Shown one piece after another: positions 46,960-57,134 of a stretch of DNA of 64,000 nt. The notes under the pieces were generated by a model. The model had not been told where the DNA came from and ran no database searches. It saw only the letters and a program-made list of their open reading frames with translations. The stretch's first letter is position 1. Every line of letters starts with the position of its first letter. This DNA comes from Erwinia sp050410775 (lineage in GTDB: Bacteria > Pseudomonadota > Gammaproteobacteria > Enterobacterales > Enterobacteriaceae). The position numbers and the translations under genes were made by a program. The DNA is taken from assembly GCF_050410775.1 (NCBI RefSeq), contig NZ_CP191229.1, one strand, 5' to 3'.

Positions 46960-47778
46960 ATGGCTGCAGGAGAAATCTCTACGCCGCAGGAATACATAGG
47001 TCACCATCTGACGCATCTTCAGATCGACCTGCGTACCTTCGAGCTAGTGAATCCGCACGACGCTCCGGCGACGTTCTGGTTATTAAATATCGACTCCATG
47101 TTTTTCTCTGTGGTGCTGGGACTGGCGTTCCTGGTGCTGTTTCGCAAAGTAGCGAAATCAGCGACCAGCGGCGTACCAGGCAAGCTTCAGGCCGCGATTG
47201 AGCTGGTTGTCGGTTTTGTCGATAGCAACGTGCGCGACATGTATCACGGCAAAAGCAAAGTCATTGCACCGCTGGCCCTGACGATTTTCGTCTGGGTCTT
47301 CCTGATGAACTTCATGGACCTGCTGCCTATCGACCTGCTGCCGTTTATCGGCGAGCATGTTTTTGGGCTGCCAGCGCTGCGTGTGGTGCCTTCTGCAGAC
47401 GTGAACATCACGCTCTCGATGGCGCTTGGCGTATTTATTTTGATTCTGTTCTACAGCATCAAGATGAAAGGCATTGGGGGCTTTACTAAAGAGCTGACTC
47501 TGCAACCCTTCAATCACCCCATTTTCATCCCGATCAACCTGATCCTTGAAGGTGTGAGCCTGCTGTCCAAACCGGTTTCTCTCGGTCTGCGACTGTTCGG
47601 CAACATGTACGCGGGTGAATTGATTTTTATCCTGATTGCCGGCCTGTTGCCGTGGTGGTCACAGTGGGTTCTGAATGTGCCATGGGCCATTTTCCACATC
47701 CTGATCATTTCGTTGCAGGCTTTCATTTTCATGGTCTTAACGATTGTCTATCTGTCGATGGCATCTGAAGAACATTGA
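46960..47778 (+). CDS. atpB: ATP synthase Fo subunit a
   Basis: Stator channel protein that passes protons to the c-ring. 272 residues. The essential arginine is Arg211 in SLGLRLFGNMYAGE (Arg210 in E. coli); the channel residues in LQAFIFMVLTIVYL and the acidic EGVSLLSKP loop are kept. Five or six membrane helices. AGGAG-like site overlaps the end of the intergenic AAGAGGC. Confidence 0.98.
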   Translation: MAAGEISTPQEYIGHHLTHLQIDLRTFELVNPHDAPATFWLLNIDSMFFSVVLGLAFLVLFRKVAKSATSGVPGKLQAAIELVVGFVDSNVRDMYHGKSKVIAPLALTIFVWVFLMNFMDLLPIDLLPFIGEHVFGLPALRVVPSADVNITLSMALGVFILILFYSIKMKGIGGFTKELTLQPFNHPIFIPINLILEGVSLLSKPVSLGLRLFGNMYAGELIFILIAGLLPWWSQWVLNVPWAIFHILIISLQAFIFMVLTIVYLSMASEEH

Positions 47779-47800
47779 TATTTTTCTCAACACAACTGCG

Positions 47801-47828
47801 TTTTAACTGAAACAAACTGGAGACTGTC
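47801..47828 (+). promoter_or_regulatory. atpE translation enhancer
   Basis: The U-rich leader TTTTAACTGAAACAAACTGG plus AGACTGTC directly before the atpE ATG is essentially the known E. coli atpE translation initiation region, which lifts c-subunit synthesis above its neighbours (about ten c per complex). Confidence 0.85.
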
Positions 47829-48068
<240 letters not shown>

Positions 48069-48171
48069 ACCGATTGTTCATCGCTGAGCGTATACGTTTG
48101 GCGATGAACGGCTTCTGTAGACTGCCCCGGCAGCCGCAGAAAAAAGTTAACTTAACAAGAGGCATTGTGCT

Positions 48172-48642
48172 GTGAACATTAACGCAACAATCCTCGGCCA
48201 GGCTATCGCGTTCATCCTGTTTGTCGCGTTCTGCATGAAGTACGTATGGCCGCCGCTGATGGCTGCTATCGAAAAGCGCCAGAAAGAAGTTGCCGAAGGC
48301 CTTGCTTCTGCTGAACGTGCCAGGAAAGATTTGGATCTCGCGCAGAGTAATGCGTCCGATCAGCTGAAGAAAGCGAAAGAAGAGGCTCAGGTCATCATCG
48401 AACAAGCTAATAAGCGTCGTTCGCAGATCCTGGACGAAGCGAAAGCTGAGGCTGAGCAGGAACGTAACAAGATCGTCGCCCAGGCGCAGGCTGAAATTGA
48501 CGCCGAACGCAAACGTGCACGTGAAGAGTTGCGTAAGCAAGTCGCGATGCTGGCTGTTGCCGGCGCCGAGAGAATTATTGAACGTTCCGTGGATGAAGCT
48601 GCTAACAGCGACATCGTTGATAAACTGGTCGCTGAACTGTAA
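48172..48642 (+). CDS. atpF: ATP synthase Fo subunit b
   Basis: Peripheral stalk dimer joining Fo to delta. 156 residues, GTG start as in E. coli. One N-terminal membrane span (about 5-25, ILGQAIAFILFVAFCMKYVW), then a long right-handed coiled coil (about 30-145) rich in Ala, Glu, Lys and Gln. The C-terminus NSDIVDKLVAEL binds delta. Separated from atpE by 103 bases containing GAGGCATT. Confidence 0.97.
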   Translation: MNINATILGQAIAFILFVAFCMKYVWPPLMAAIEKRQKEVAEGLASAERARKDLDLAQSNASDQLKKAKEEAQVIIEQANKRRSQILDEAKAEAEQERNKIVAQAQAEIDAERKRAREELRKQVAMLAVAGAERIIERSVDEAANSDIVDKLVAEL

Positions 48643-48656
48643 GGAGGGAGGGGCTG

Positions 48657-49190
48657 ATGTCTGAATTTACTACTGTAGCTCGCCCCTACGCCAAAGCAGC
48701 TTTTGACTTTGCTGTTGAGCATCAAAGTGTCGATCGCTGGCAGCAGATGCTGGCGTTCGCTACCGAGGTAGCCAGCAATGAACAGGTAGCAGAACTTCTT
48801 TCCGGCGCGCTTGCGCCGGAAGCGTTGTCTGCGCAGTTCATCGCTATCTGCGGTGATCAACTGGACGAAGCCGGTCAGAACCTGATTAAGGTAATGGCTG
48901 AAAACAAACGTTTACCAGCGCTACCTGCTGTATTGGCACAGTTTATCCAGCTGCGTGCCGCACACGATGCGACCGCCGATGTTGAGGTAATCTCTTCCAC
49001 TACACTGAGTGACGAACAGCTGACCAAAATCAGCGCCGCAATGGAAAAACGTCTGTCACGCAAAGTTAAGCTGAATTGCAAAATTGATAAGTCTGTAATG
49101 GCAGGCGTAATCATCCGTGCGGGTGATATGGTCATTGACGGCAGCGTACGCGGCCGTCTTGAGCGTCTTGCAGACGTCTTGCAGTCTTAA
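48657..49190 (+). CDS. atpH: ATP synthase F1 subunit delta
   Basis: Caps the alpha-beta crown and anchors the b dimer. 177 residues, E. coli length. The N-terminal six-helix domain starts FTTVARPYAKAAFDFA; the C-terminal signature KLNCKIDKSVMAGVIIRAGDMVIDGSVRGRLERL is at about 135-170. AGGAGGGAGG lies before the ATG. Confidence 0.97.
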   Translation: MSEFTTVARPYAKAAFDFAVEHQSVDRWQQMLAFATEVASNEQVAELLSGALAPEALSAQFIAICGDQLDEAGQNLIKVMAENKRLPALPAVLAQFIQLRAAHDATADVEVISSTTLSDEQLTKISAAMEKRLSRKVKLNCKIDKSVMAGVIIRAGDMVIDGSVRGRLERLADVLQS

Positions 49191-49204
49191 GGGGACTGGA
49201 GCTT

Positions 49205-50746
49205 ATGCAACTGAATTCCACCGAAATCAGCGAACTGATCAAGCAGCGCATTGCTCAGTTCAATGTAGTGAGCGAAGCTCACAATGAAGGTACTATCGTA
49301 TCCGTCAGTGACGGTATCATCCGCGTAAACGGCCTGGCCGATGTTATGCAGGGTGAGATGATCGCACTGCCGGGCAACCGTTTTGCCATCGCACTGAACC
49401 TGGAGCGCGACTCCGTAGGTGCTGTTGTGATGGGTCCTTACGCTGACCTTGCCGAAGGCATGAAGGTTAAGTGTACTGGCCGTATTCTTGAAGTACCGGT
49501 TGGCCGTGGCCTGCTGGGCCGCGTGGTGAACACCCTGGGTGCACCTATTGACGGTAAAGGCGCAATCGACAACGACGGCTTCTCGCCGATCGAAGTTATC
49601 GCACCTGGCGTTATCGACCGTCAGTCCGTTGACCAGCCCGTACAGACTGGCTACAAGTCAGTCGATGCGATGATTCCAATCGGCCGTGGCCAGCGTGAGC
49701 TGATCATCGGTGACCGTCAGACCGGTAAAACCGCGATGGCGATCGATGCGATCATCAACCAGCGCGACTCCGGTATCAAGTGTGTGTACGTCGCTATCGG
49801 TCAGAAAGCGTCTACCATCGCTAACGTGGTTCGCAAGCTGGAAGAGCATAACGCGCTGGCTAACACCATCGTTGTTGTGGCTACCGCTTCTGAATCCGCT
49901 GCACTGCAATATCTGGCGCCATATGCCGGTTGCGCAATGGGCGAATACTTCCGTGACCGCGGTGAAGATGCGCTGATCGTTTATGATGACCTGTCCAAAC
50001 AGGCCGTTGCTTACCGTCAGGTTTCTCTGCTGCTGCGTCGCCCACCGGGTCGTGAAGCATTCCCTGGTGACGTGTTCTACCTCCACTCCCGTCTGCTGGA
50101 GCGTGCTTCACGCGTTAGCGCTGAGTACGTTGAGCGTTTCACCAACGGTGAAGTGAAAGGTAAAACCGGCTCTCTGACCGCACTGCCGATTATCGAAACC
50201 CAGGCGGGCGACGTTTCCGCGTTCGTGCCAACCAACGTAATCTCGATTACCGATGGTCAGATCTTCCTGGAAACTAACCTGTTTAACTCCGGTATTCGTC
50301 CGGCCGTTAACCCGGGTATTTCGGTATCCCGTGTAGGGGGTGCTGCTCAGACCAAGATCATCAAGAAACTGTCCGGTGGTATTCGTACCGCGCTGGCGCA
50401 GTATCGTGAACTGGCAGCGTTCTCTCAGTTCGCTTCCGATCTGGATGAAGCAACCCGCAAACAGCTGAGCCACGGTCAGAAAGTGACCGAGCTTCTGAAG
50501 CAGAAACAGTATGCGCCGATGTCCGTCGCGCAGCAGGGTCTGGTGCTGTTCGCGGCCGAGCGTGGCTACCTGAATGACGTCGAACTGGCGAAAATCGGTG
50601 ACTTCGAAGCCGCACTGCTGGCCTTTGCCGATCGCGAACATGCCGAGCTGATGGCTGATATCAACCAGTCTGGTAATTACAACGGCGATATCGAAGAGAA
50701 GCTGAAAGGCCTCCTCGAAACGTTCAAGAAAACCCAGTCCTGGTAA
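49205..50746 (+). CDS. atpA: ATP synthase F1 subunit alpha
   Basis: Non-catalytic nucleotide-binding subunit of the F1 hexamer. 513 residues. Walker A GDRQTGKT at 169-176, Walker B ALIVYDDLSKQ near 260-270, the arginine finger region SVSRVGGAAQ near 372-381, and the family stretch PPGREAFPGDVFYLHSRLLER. N-terminal delta-binding helix MQLNSTEISELIKQRI. Confidence 0.98.
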   Translation: MQLNSTEISELIKQRIAQFNVVSEAHNEGTIVSVSDGIIRVNGLADVMQGEMIALPGNRFAIALNLERDSVGAVVMGPYADLAEGMKVKCTGRILEVPVGRGLLGRVVNTLGAPIDGKGAIDNDGFSPIEVIAPGVIDRQSVDQPVQTGYKSVDAMIPIGRGQRELIIGDRQTGKTAMAIDAIINQRDSGIKCVYVAIGQKASTIANVVRKLEEHNALANTIVVVATASESAALQYLAPYAGCAMGEYFRDRGEDALIVYDDLSKQAVAYRQVSLLLRRPPGREAFPGDVFYLHSRLLERASRVSAEYVERFTNGEVKGKTGSLTALPIIETQAGDVSAFVPTNVISITDGQIFLETNLFNSGIRPAVNPGISVSRVGGAAQTKIIKKLSGGIRTALAQYRELAAFSQFASDLDEATRKQLSHGQKVTELLKQKQYAPMSVAQQGLVLFAAERGYLNDVELAKIGDFEAALLAFADREHAELMADINQSGNYNGDIEEKLKGLLETFKKTQSW

Positions 50747-50800
50747 TGTCTGGCGGCTTGCCCCTTAACGGGCAGGCCGCAAGGCTTTGAGGAGAAGCTT

Positions 50801-51670
50801 ATGGCCGGCGCAAAAGAGATACGTAGTAAGATCGGAAGCGTTCAGAATACGCAGAAGATCACCAAAGCGATGGAAATGGTCGCCGCCTCCAAGATGCGTA
50901 AATCGCAGGAACGCATGGCGGCCAGCCGTCCTTATGCAGAGACCATGCGCAAAGTGATTGGTCACATTGCGTTAGGGAATCTGGAGTACAAGCACCCTTA
51001 CCTGGAAGAGCGTGACGTTAAGCGCGTCGGCTACCTGGTCGTATCTACCGACCGCGGGCTTTGTGGTGGTTTGAACATTAACCTGTTCAAAAAATTGCTG
51101 GCGGATATGAAAGTCTGGTCCGATAAAGGCGTTGAGAGCGATCTGGCGATTATCGGTTCCAAAGGTCTCTCATTCTTCAGCTCCGTTGGCGGCAACGTGG
51201 TGGCGCAGGTCACCGGCATGGGCGACAAACCTTCACTGTCCGATCTGATTGGCCCGGTGAAAGTGATGTTACAGGCCTATGATGAAGGCCGTCTCGACAA
51301 GCTGTTTATCGTCAGCAACAAATTTATCAACACCATGTCTCAGTCTCCACAAATCGTTCAGCTGCTGCCATTACCGCCAGCGGATGAAGACGAAGGCGTT
51401 GTGAAGAAAAGTACCTGGGATTACCTGTACGAACCGGACCCGAAAGCGCTGCTGGACACCCTGCTGCGCCGCTACGTCGAGTCTCAGGTCTACCAGGGTG
51501 TTGTCGAAAACCTGGCCAGCGAACAGGCCGCGCGTATGGTGGCGATGAAGGCAGCGACCGACAACGGCGGAAACCTGATCAAAGAGTTGCAGTTGGTATA
51601 CAACAAAGCTCGTCAGGCCAGCATCACCCAGGAACTTACCGAGATTGTCGGTGGGGCCTCCGCGGTTTAA
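50801..51670 (+). CDS. atpG: ATP synthase F1 subunit gamma
   Basis: Central rotor shaft. 289 residues against 287 in E. coli. The N-terminal helix MAGAKEIRSKIGSVQNTQKITKAMEMVAASKM and the C-terminal helix (MKAATDNGGNLIKELQLVYNKARQASITQELTEIVGGA in outline) form the coiled coil inside the hexamer. The central Rossmann-like part has TDRGLCGGLNINLFK near 80-94. Confidence 0.98.
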   Translation: MAGAKEIRSKIGSVQNTQKITKAMEMVAASKMRKSQERMAASRPYAETMRKVIGHIALGNLEYKHPYLEERDVKRVGYLVVSTDRGLCGGLNINLFKKLLADMKVWSDKGVESDLAIIGSKGLSFFSSVGGNVVAQVTGMGDKPSLSDLIGPVKVMLQAYDEGRLDKLFIVSNKFINTMSQSPQIVQLLPLPPADEDEGVVKKSTWDYLYEPDPKALLDTLLRRYVESQVYQGVVENLASEQAARMVAMKAATDNGGNLIKELQLVYNKARQASITQELTEIVGGASAV

Positions 51671-51701
51671 CCAGGTTAAATGATTAGGTAGAGGATTCAA
51701 G

Positions 51702-53084
51702 ATGGCTACTGGAAAGATTGTCCAGGTAATCGGCGCCGTGGTGGACGTCGAGTTCCCTCAGGACGCCGTACCGCAAGTGTACAGCGCGCTTGAGGTCAAA
51801 AATGGTGATACTCGTCTGGTGCTGGAAGTGCAGCAGCAGCTGGGCGGCGGCGTGGTGCGTACCATCGCTATGGGTTCTTCAGACGGCCTGAAGCGCAGCC
51901 TGGACGTGGTTGACCTTGAGCACCCAATTGAAGTGCCGGTCGGCACCGCAACGCTCGGTCGTATCATGAATGTGCTGGGTGAGCCAATCGATATGAAAGG
52001 CGACATCGGCGAAGAAGAGCGTTGGGCGATCCACCGTTCTGCACCTTCATACGAAGACCAGTCCAACTCTCAGGAGCTGCTGGAAACCGGTATCAAGGTA
52101 ATCGACCTGATGTGTCCGTTTGCGAAGGGCGGTAAAGTCGGCCTGTTCGGCGGCGCGGGCGTAGGTAAAACCGTAAACATGATGGAGCTTATCCGTAACA
52201 TTGCGGCTGAGCACTCAGGTTTCTCCGTGTTTGCCGGTGTGGGCGAGCGTACTCGTGAGGGTAACGACTTCTACCACGAAATGACCGACTCCAACGTTAT
52301 CGATAAAGTTTCCCTGGTCTATGGCCAGATGAACGAGCCGCCAGGAAACCGTCTGCGCGTTGCGCTGACCGGTCTGACCATGGCTGAGAAATTCCGTGAC
52401 GAAGGGCGTGACGTACTGCTGTTCATCGATAACATCTATCGTTACACCCTGGCCGGTACGGAAGTTTCCGCATTGCTGGGTCGTATGCCTTCAGCGGTAG
52501 GCTACCAGCCAACGCTGGCGGAAGAGATGGGTGTTCTGCAGGAACGTATCACCTCAACCAAGACCGGTTCTATTACCTCCGTACAGGCCGTATACGTGCC
52601 TGCGGATGACCTGACTGACCCATCTCCAGCCACCACCTTTGCTCACCTTGATGCAACTGTGGTACTGAGCCGTCAGATCGCGTCTCTGGGTATCTACCCG
52701 GCCGTTGACCCGCTGGATTCCACCAGCCGTCAGCTGGATCCGCTGGTTGTTGGTCAGGAGCACTACGACGTAGCGCGTGGCGTACAGTCACTGCTGCAGC
52801 GTTATCAGGAACTGAAAGACATCATCGCCATCCTGGGTATGGACGAACTGTCAGAAGAAGACAAGCTGGTGGTTGCGCGCTCTCGTAAAATGCAGCGCTT
52901 CCTCTCCCAGCCATTCTTCGTGGCGGAAGTCTTTACCGGTTCTCCAGGCAAGTATGTGTCGCTGAAAGATACCATCCGTGGCTTTAAAGGCATCATGGAC
53001 GGTGAATTCGACCACATGCCTGAGCAGGCTTTCTACATGGTCGGTTCTATCGAAGAAGCCGTGGAAAAAGCGAAGAAACTGTAA
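51702..53084 (+). CDS. atpD: ATP synthase F1 subunit beta (catalytic)
   Basis: Catalytic ATPase/synthase subunit. 460 residues. Walker A GGAGVGKT at about 150-157, catalytic Glu in GVGERTREGND (about 180-190), Walker B VLLFIDNIYR near 238-247, and the DELSEEDK (DELSEED) lever near 381. ALLGRMPSAVGYQPTLAEEMG is the PROSITE-type stretch. Preceded by AGAGGATTCAAG. Confidence 0.98.
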   Translation: MATGKIVQVIGAVVDVEFPQDAVPQVYSALEVKNGDTRLVLEVQQQLGGGVVRTIAMGSSDGLKRSLDVVDLEHPIEVPVGTATLGRIMNVLGEPIDMKGDIGEEERWAIHRSAPSYEDQSNSQELLETGIKVIDLMCPFAKGGKVGLFGGAGVGKTVNMMELIRNIAAEHSGFSVFAGVGERTREGNDFYHEMTDSNVIDKVSLVYGQMNEPPGNRLRVALTGLTMAEKFRDEGRDVLLFIDNIYRYTLAGTEVSALLGRMPSAVGYQPTLAEEMGVLQERITSTKTGSITSVQAVYVPADDLTDPSPATTFAHLDATVVLSRQIASLGIYPAVDPLDSTSRQLDPLVVGQEHYDVARGVQSLLQRYQELKDIIAILGMDELSEEDKLVVARSRKMQRFLSQPFFVAEVFTGSPGKYVSLKDTIRGFKGIMDGEFDHMPEQAFYMVGSIEEAVEKAKKL

Positions 53085-53172
53085 TCATCTCCCGGATTAT
53101 TTCGGGTTGTAGCGGCAGGGTTAACGCCAGTGCAGCCTGAAATATAACGGGAAGTTTCTCTGGAGGTTAATT

Positions 53173-53592
53173 ATGGCTATGACTTATCACCTGGACGTCG
53201 TCAGCGCTGAACAGAAGATGTTCGAAGGCCTGGTACAGAAAATTCAGGTGTCAGGTAGCGAAGGCGAGCTGGGGATTTTCCCCGGACACGCACCGCTGCT
53301 GACCGCCATTAAACCGGGTATGGTGCGTATCGTTAAGCAGCAGGGTGACGAAGAGTATATTTATCTCTCCGGCGGCCTACTGGAAGTTCAGCCCGGCGCG
53401 GTTACCGTGCTGGCTGATACGGCGATTCGCGGCACCGACCTCGACGAAGCCCGCGCGATTGAAGCGAAGCGCAAAGCCGAAGAGCATATGAACAGCTCTC
53501 ACGGCGATGTGGATTTTGCTACCGCGTCGGCTGAACTGGCTAAAGCGATCGCCAAACTGCGCGTGATCGAGTTGACCAAAAAAGCGATGTAG
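53173..53592 (+). CDS. atpC: ATP synthase F1 subunit epsilon
   Basis: Rotor subunit and intrinsic ATPase inhibitor. 139 residues. N-terminal beta-sandwich with GSEGELGIFPGHAPLLTAIKPG near 32-53, then the C-terminal two-helix regulatory domain (DLDEARAIEAKRKAEEHM; ASAELAKAIAKLRVIELTKKAM). Last gene of the operon; a strong terminator follows. Confidence 0.98.
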   Translation: MAMTYHLDVVSAEQKMFEGLVQKIQVSGSEGELGIFPGHAPLLTAIKPGMVRIVKQQGDEEYIYLSGGLLEVQPGAVTVLADTAIRGTDLDEARAIEAKRKAEEHMNSSHGDVDFATASAELAKAIAKLRVIELTKKAM

Positions 53593-53608
53593 CCCAGGTT
53601 TAAGCAAG

Positions 53609-53643
53609 AATGCCAGTCAGGAAACTGACTGGCATTTTTTTTT
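53609..53643 (+). terminator. atp operon terminator
   Basis: Perfect 12-bp stem AATGCCAGTCAG/CTGACTGGCATT, GAAA tetraloop, then an unbroken T-run, 17 bases after the atpC stop. Confidence 0.95.
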
Positions 53644-53750
53644 GCTTGCGCTCCGGCGGCCGCGCGCCTAATTTTGGACCGAGAAAAATGTAGTAATTTC
53701 GGCGTCAAACCGTTTTACTTCCGTCTAATTACAGAATGTTCAGGATGACT

Positions 53751-55121
53751 ATGTCTAACAGCCCGATGAGTGTGGTGATCCTTGCTGCTGGCAAGGGAAC
53801 CCGCATGTACTCCGATCTGCCAAAGGTGCTGCACTTGCTTGCCGGAAAACCGATGGTGCAACACGTTATTGATGCCGCAAACGGCCTCGGTGCCAGAAAG
53901 GTACATCTGGTCTACGGCCATGGCGGAGACCTTTTACAATCCACGCTGACCGATCCTTCCCTGAACTGGGTGTTGCAGGCGGAACAGCTGGGCACGGGGC
54001 ACGCGATGCAGCAGGCTGCCCCGCACTTTGCCGACGATGAAGACATCCTGATGCTGTACGGCGACGTCCCGCTGATTTCAGTACCGACCTTGCAGCGGCT
54101 ACAGCGCGCTAAACCAGAAGGCGGCATCGCCCTGCTGACTGTGATGCTGGAGAACCCTACTGGCTACGGACGTATTCTCCGCAGCAACGGCTCGGTTGTC
54201 GGCATTGTTGAGCAGAAAGATGCCTCACCGGCGCACCTGGCCATTAATGAGGTCAATACCGGCATCCTGATGGCTAACGGGGCCGATATGAAGCGCTGGC
54301 TCAGCAAGCTGACCAATAACAATGCCCAGGGTGAATACTACATTACCGATATCATCGCCCTGGCGCATCAGGAAGGACGCGTCACCGAAGCGGTGCATCC
54401 GGACCGTGCCACGGAGACCGACGGCGTTAACAACCGGCTTCAGCTGGCAACGCTTGAGCGTATCTACCAGGCGGAGCAGGCGGAAAGGCTGCTGCTGGCC
54501 GGCGTCATGCTCAACGACCCCGCCCGTTTTGATTTACGGGGCGAGCTGAAGCACGGGCGGGACGTGGTGATTGATACGAACGTCATTATCGAAGGGCGGG
54601 TGACGCTGGGTAACCGCGTTAAAATCGGCAGCGGCTGCCACCTGAAAAACTGCATCATTGGCGACGATTGCGAAATCAGCGCCTACAGCGTGCTGGAAGA
54701 TGCCGAGCTGGCCGCTGCCAGCACGGTAGGGCCCTTTGCCCGACTGCGTCCGGGGAGTAAGCTGGCGGAAGGCGCGCACGTGGGGAACTTCGTCGAGATG
54801 AAGAAAGCTATCCTGGGCAAAGGCTCCAAGGCGGGCCACCTGAGCTACCTCGGTGACGCCGAGATCGGCGCTGGCGTTAATATCGGTGCCGGCACTATTA
54901 CCTGCAACTATGACGGCGTGAACAAGTCCAGAACCACCATTGGTGATAACGTCTTTGTTGGCTCAGATACGCAGCTGGTTGCGCCTGTTTCCATTGCGGC
55001 GGGCGTTACCATCGCCGCTGGCACGACGGTGATGCAGGATGTCACCGCCGAAGGCCTGGTCTATAACCGCAAAGATCAGAACCTGAAAACCGGCTGGCAG
55101 CGGCCGGTGAAGAAGTCATAA
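53751..55121 (+). CDS. glmU: Bifunctional GlcNAc-1-P uridyltransferase / GlcN-1-P acetyltransferase GlmU
   Basis: Last two steps to UDP-GlcNAc for peptidoglycan and LPS. 456 residues from ATG 53751, which has AGGA five bases upstream and gives the E. coli length; ATGs at 53736 and 53745 are less likely. N-terminal pyrophosphorylase with LAAGKGTRMYSDLPKVLH near 11-28, GTGHAMQQAAP, YGDVPL and GEYYITDIIALA. The C-terminal left-handed beta-helix has hexapeptide repeats and NYDGVNKSRTTIGDNVFVGSD. Probably cotranscribed with glmS. Confidence 0.97.
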   Translation: MSNSPMSVVILAAGKGTRMYSDLPKVLHLLAGKPMVQHVIDAANGLGARKVHLVYGHGGDLLQSTLTDPSLNWVLQAEQLGTGHAMQQAAPHFADDEDILMLYGDVPLISVPTLQRLQRAKPEGGIALLTVMLENPTGYGRILRSNGSVVGIVEQKDASPAHLAINEVNTGILMANGADMKRWLSKLTNNNAQGEYYITDIIALAHQEGRVTEAVHPDRATETDGVNNRLQLATLERIYQAEQAERLLLAGVMLNDPARFDLRGELKHGRDVVIDTNVIIEGRVTLGNRVKIGSGCHLKNCIIGDDCEISAYSVLEDAELAAASTVGPFARLRPGSKLAEGAHVGNFVEMKKAILGKGSKAGHLSYLGDAEIGAGVNIGAGTITCNYDGVNKSRTTIGDNVFVGSDTQLVAPVSIAAGVTIAAGTTVMQDVTAEGLVYNRKDQNLKTGWQRPVKKS

Positions 55122-55279
55122 CTTATTTTTCAGGGCGGGAGCAATTCCGCCCTCAGTCAGGCAGTCATACAAAAATAAACCCCACTCTCTACAAGGCTCG
55201 GGGTACCGGAATATACCGGATTAATCAGATCGGTAGGCAAAGCTAATGGCCATCGCGCCATGTCGTCAGGAAAAACACT

Positions 55280-57109
55280 ATGTGTGGAATTGTAGGTGCA
55301 GTAGCGCAACGTGATATCGCCGAGATCCTGCTGGAAGGATTACGCCGCCTTGAGTACCGGGGGTATGACTCAGCCGGGCTGGCTGTGGTGACGGCAAAAG
55401 GAGAAGTGACCCGCCTTCGCCGGCTGGGCAAAGTTCAGAAGCTGGCGGAAGCGGCGGAAACCACTTCCCTGGAAGGCGGCACCGGTATTGCTCATACGCG
55501 CTGGGCAACGCACGGCGAGCCGTCTGAAGCCAATGCGCATCCTCATATCTCTGAGCATGTTATCGTCGTCCATAACGGCATCATTGAAAACCATGAGCCG
55601 CTGCGCGAGCAGCTGCAGGCCCGCGGCTATCGCTTTGCCTCAGAAACCGATACCGAAGTGGTCGCTCACCTGGTTCACTGGGAGCAGAAGCAGGGCGGTA
55701 CGCTGCGTGAAGTGGTGCTGAGGGTTATCCCGCAGCTGCGCGGCGCCTATGGCATGGTTATTATGGACAGCCGCGACCCCTCGGTGCTGGTGGCTGCGCG
55801 TTCCGGTAGTCCGCTGGTGATTGGTCGCGGCGTGGGTGAAAACTTCATCGCTTCCGATCAGCTGGCGCTGCTGCCGGTCACCCGCCGCTTTATCTATCTT
55901 GAAGAGGGCGATATTGCCGAAATCACCCGCCGCGATGTGACCATTGTCGATCGTAACGGTGAAACCGTGCAGCGCAGTGAGATTGAATCCAACGTACAGT
56001 ACGATGCGGGTGATAAAGGCCTTTATCGTCACTATATGCAGAAAGAGATCTATGAGCAGCCGATGGCGATCAAAAACACCCTGAGCGGGCGTTTCAGCCA
56101 CGGCGAGGTCGATCTGACCGAGCTGGGGCCAACGGCGAACGATCTGCTCAGCCAGGTTGAGCATATTCAGATTGTGGCCTGCGGGACTTCTTACAATTCA
56201 GGGATGGTTTCGCGCTACTGGTTTGAAGCACTTGCTAACGTGCCGTGCGACGTGGAGATTGCCTCTGAGTTTCGTTACCGCAAATCCGCGGTGCGGAAAA
56301 ACAGTCTGCTGATCACCCTCTCCCAGTCCGGTGAGACGGCGGACACGCTGGCCGCGCTTCGCCTTTCTAAAGAGCTGGGCTACCTCGGTTCGCTGGCCAT
56401 TTGTAACGTGGCGGGCTCCTCGCTGGTGCGTGAATCCGATCTGGCCCTGATGACCAAAGCAGGCACGGAGATTGGCGTCGCCTCGACGAAAGCCTTCACC
56501 ACCCAGCTGACCGTCCTGCTGATGCTGGTGGCGAAAATCGGCCGTCTGAAGGGCGTGGATGCGCAAATTGAGCATGATATCGTGCATGGATTGCAGGCGC
56601 TGCCAAGCCGCATTGAACAGATGCTCTCGCAGGACACACTGATTGAGGCGCTGGCCGAGGAGTTTTCCGACAAGCATCATGCGTTGTTCCTTGGCCGTGG
56701 CAATCAGTATCCGATTGCGATGGAAGGGGCGCTGAAGCTGAAAGAGATCTCCTATATTCATGCTGAAGCTTATGCTGCCGGTGAACTGAAGCACGGACCG
56801 CTGGCGCTGATTGATGCCGATATGCCGGTTATCGTGGTCGCGCCGAACAACGAGCTGCTGGAGAAACTGAAGTCAAATATCGAGGAGGTGCGCGCTCGTG
56901 GCGGCCTGCTCTATGTATTTGCCGATCAGGATGCCGGCTTTAGCGATAGCGAAGGCATGAAGATTATTTCACTGCCGCACGTGGAAGAGGTGATTGCGCC
57001 AATCTTCTATACCGTGCCGCTCCAGCTGCTCTCCTATCACGTTGCGCTGATCAAAGGCACAGACGTGGATCAGCCACGTAACCTGGCGAAGTCAGTGACC
57101 GTGGAGTAA
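55280..57109 (+). CDS. glmS: Glutamine:fructose-6-phosphate aminotransferase GlmS
   Basis: Forms glucosamine 6-phosphate, the first committed step of amino-sugar synthesis. 609 residues. The N-terminal nucleophile is Cys2 (MCGIVGA); glutaminase domain about 1-240 with TRWATHGEP and HNGIIENH. Two SIS domains bind the sugar (CGTSYNSG; SQSGETADTLAAL; GRGNQYPIAMEGALKLKEISYIHAEAYAAGELKHGPLALI), ending QPRNLAKSVTVE. The 158-base gap after glmU contains a GGGCGG/CCGCCC hairpin and is where GlmZ sRNA control acts in E. coli; I cannot identify the pairing site. Confidence 0.98.
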   Translation: MCGIVGAVAQRDIAEILLEGLRRLEYRGYDSAGLAVVTAKGEVTRLRRLGKVQKLAEAAETTSLEGGTGIAHTRWATHGEPSEANAHPHISEHVIVVHNGIIENHEPLREQLQARGYRFASETDTEVVAHLVHWEQKQGGTLREVVLRVIPQLRGAYGMVIMDSRDPSVLVAARSGSPLVIGRGVGENFIASDQLALLPVTRRFIYLEEGDIAEITRRDVTIVDRNGETVQRSEIESNVQYDAGDKGLYRHYMQKEIYEQPMAIKNTLSGRFSHGEVDLTELGPTANDLLSQVEHIQIVACGTSYNSGMVSRYWFEALANVPCDVEIASEFRYRKSAVRKNSLLITLSQSGETADTLAALRLSKELGYLGSLAICNVAGSSLVRESDLALMTKAGTEIGVASTKAFTTQLTVLLMLVAKIGRLKGVDAQIEHDIVHGLQALPSRIEQMLSQDTLIEALAEEFSDKHHALFLGRGNQYPIAMEGALKLKEISYIHAEAYAAGELKHGPLALIDADMPVIVVAPNNELLEKLKSNIEEVRARGGLLYVFADQDAGFSDSEGMKIISLPHVEEVIAPIFYTVPLQLLSYHVALIKGTDVDQPRNLAKSVTVE

Positions 57110-57134
57110 AAAAACGCCCCTTCGGGGGCGTTTC
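57109..57134 (+). terminator. glmS terminator
   Basis: AAACGCCCC-TTCG-GGGGCGTTT, an ultrastable UUCG tetraloop hairpin beginning right at the glmS stop; T-run short (TTTCTGCTTT). Confidence 0.88.

Noticed and set aside
53644..53750. NagC operator before glmU
   Set aside because: E. coli glmU is controlled by NagC, but I could not recognise a convincing NagC site in this short region.
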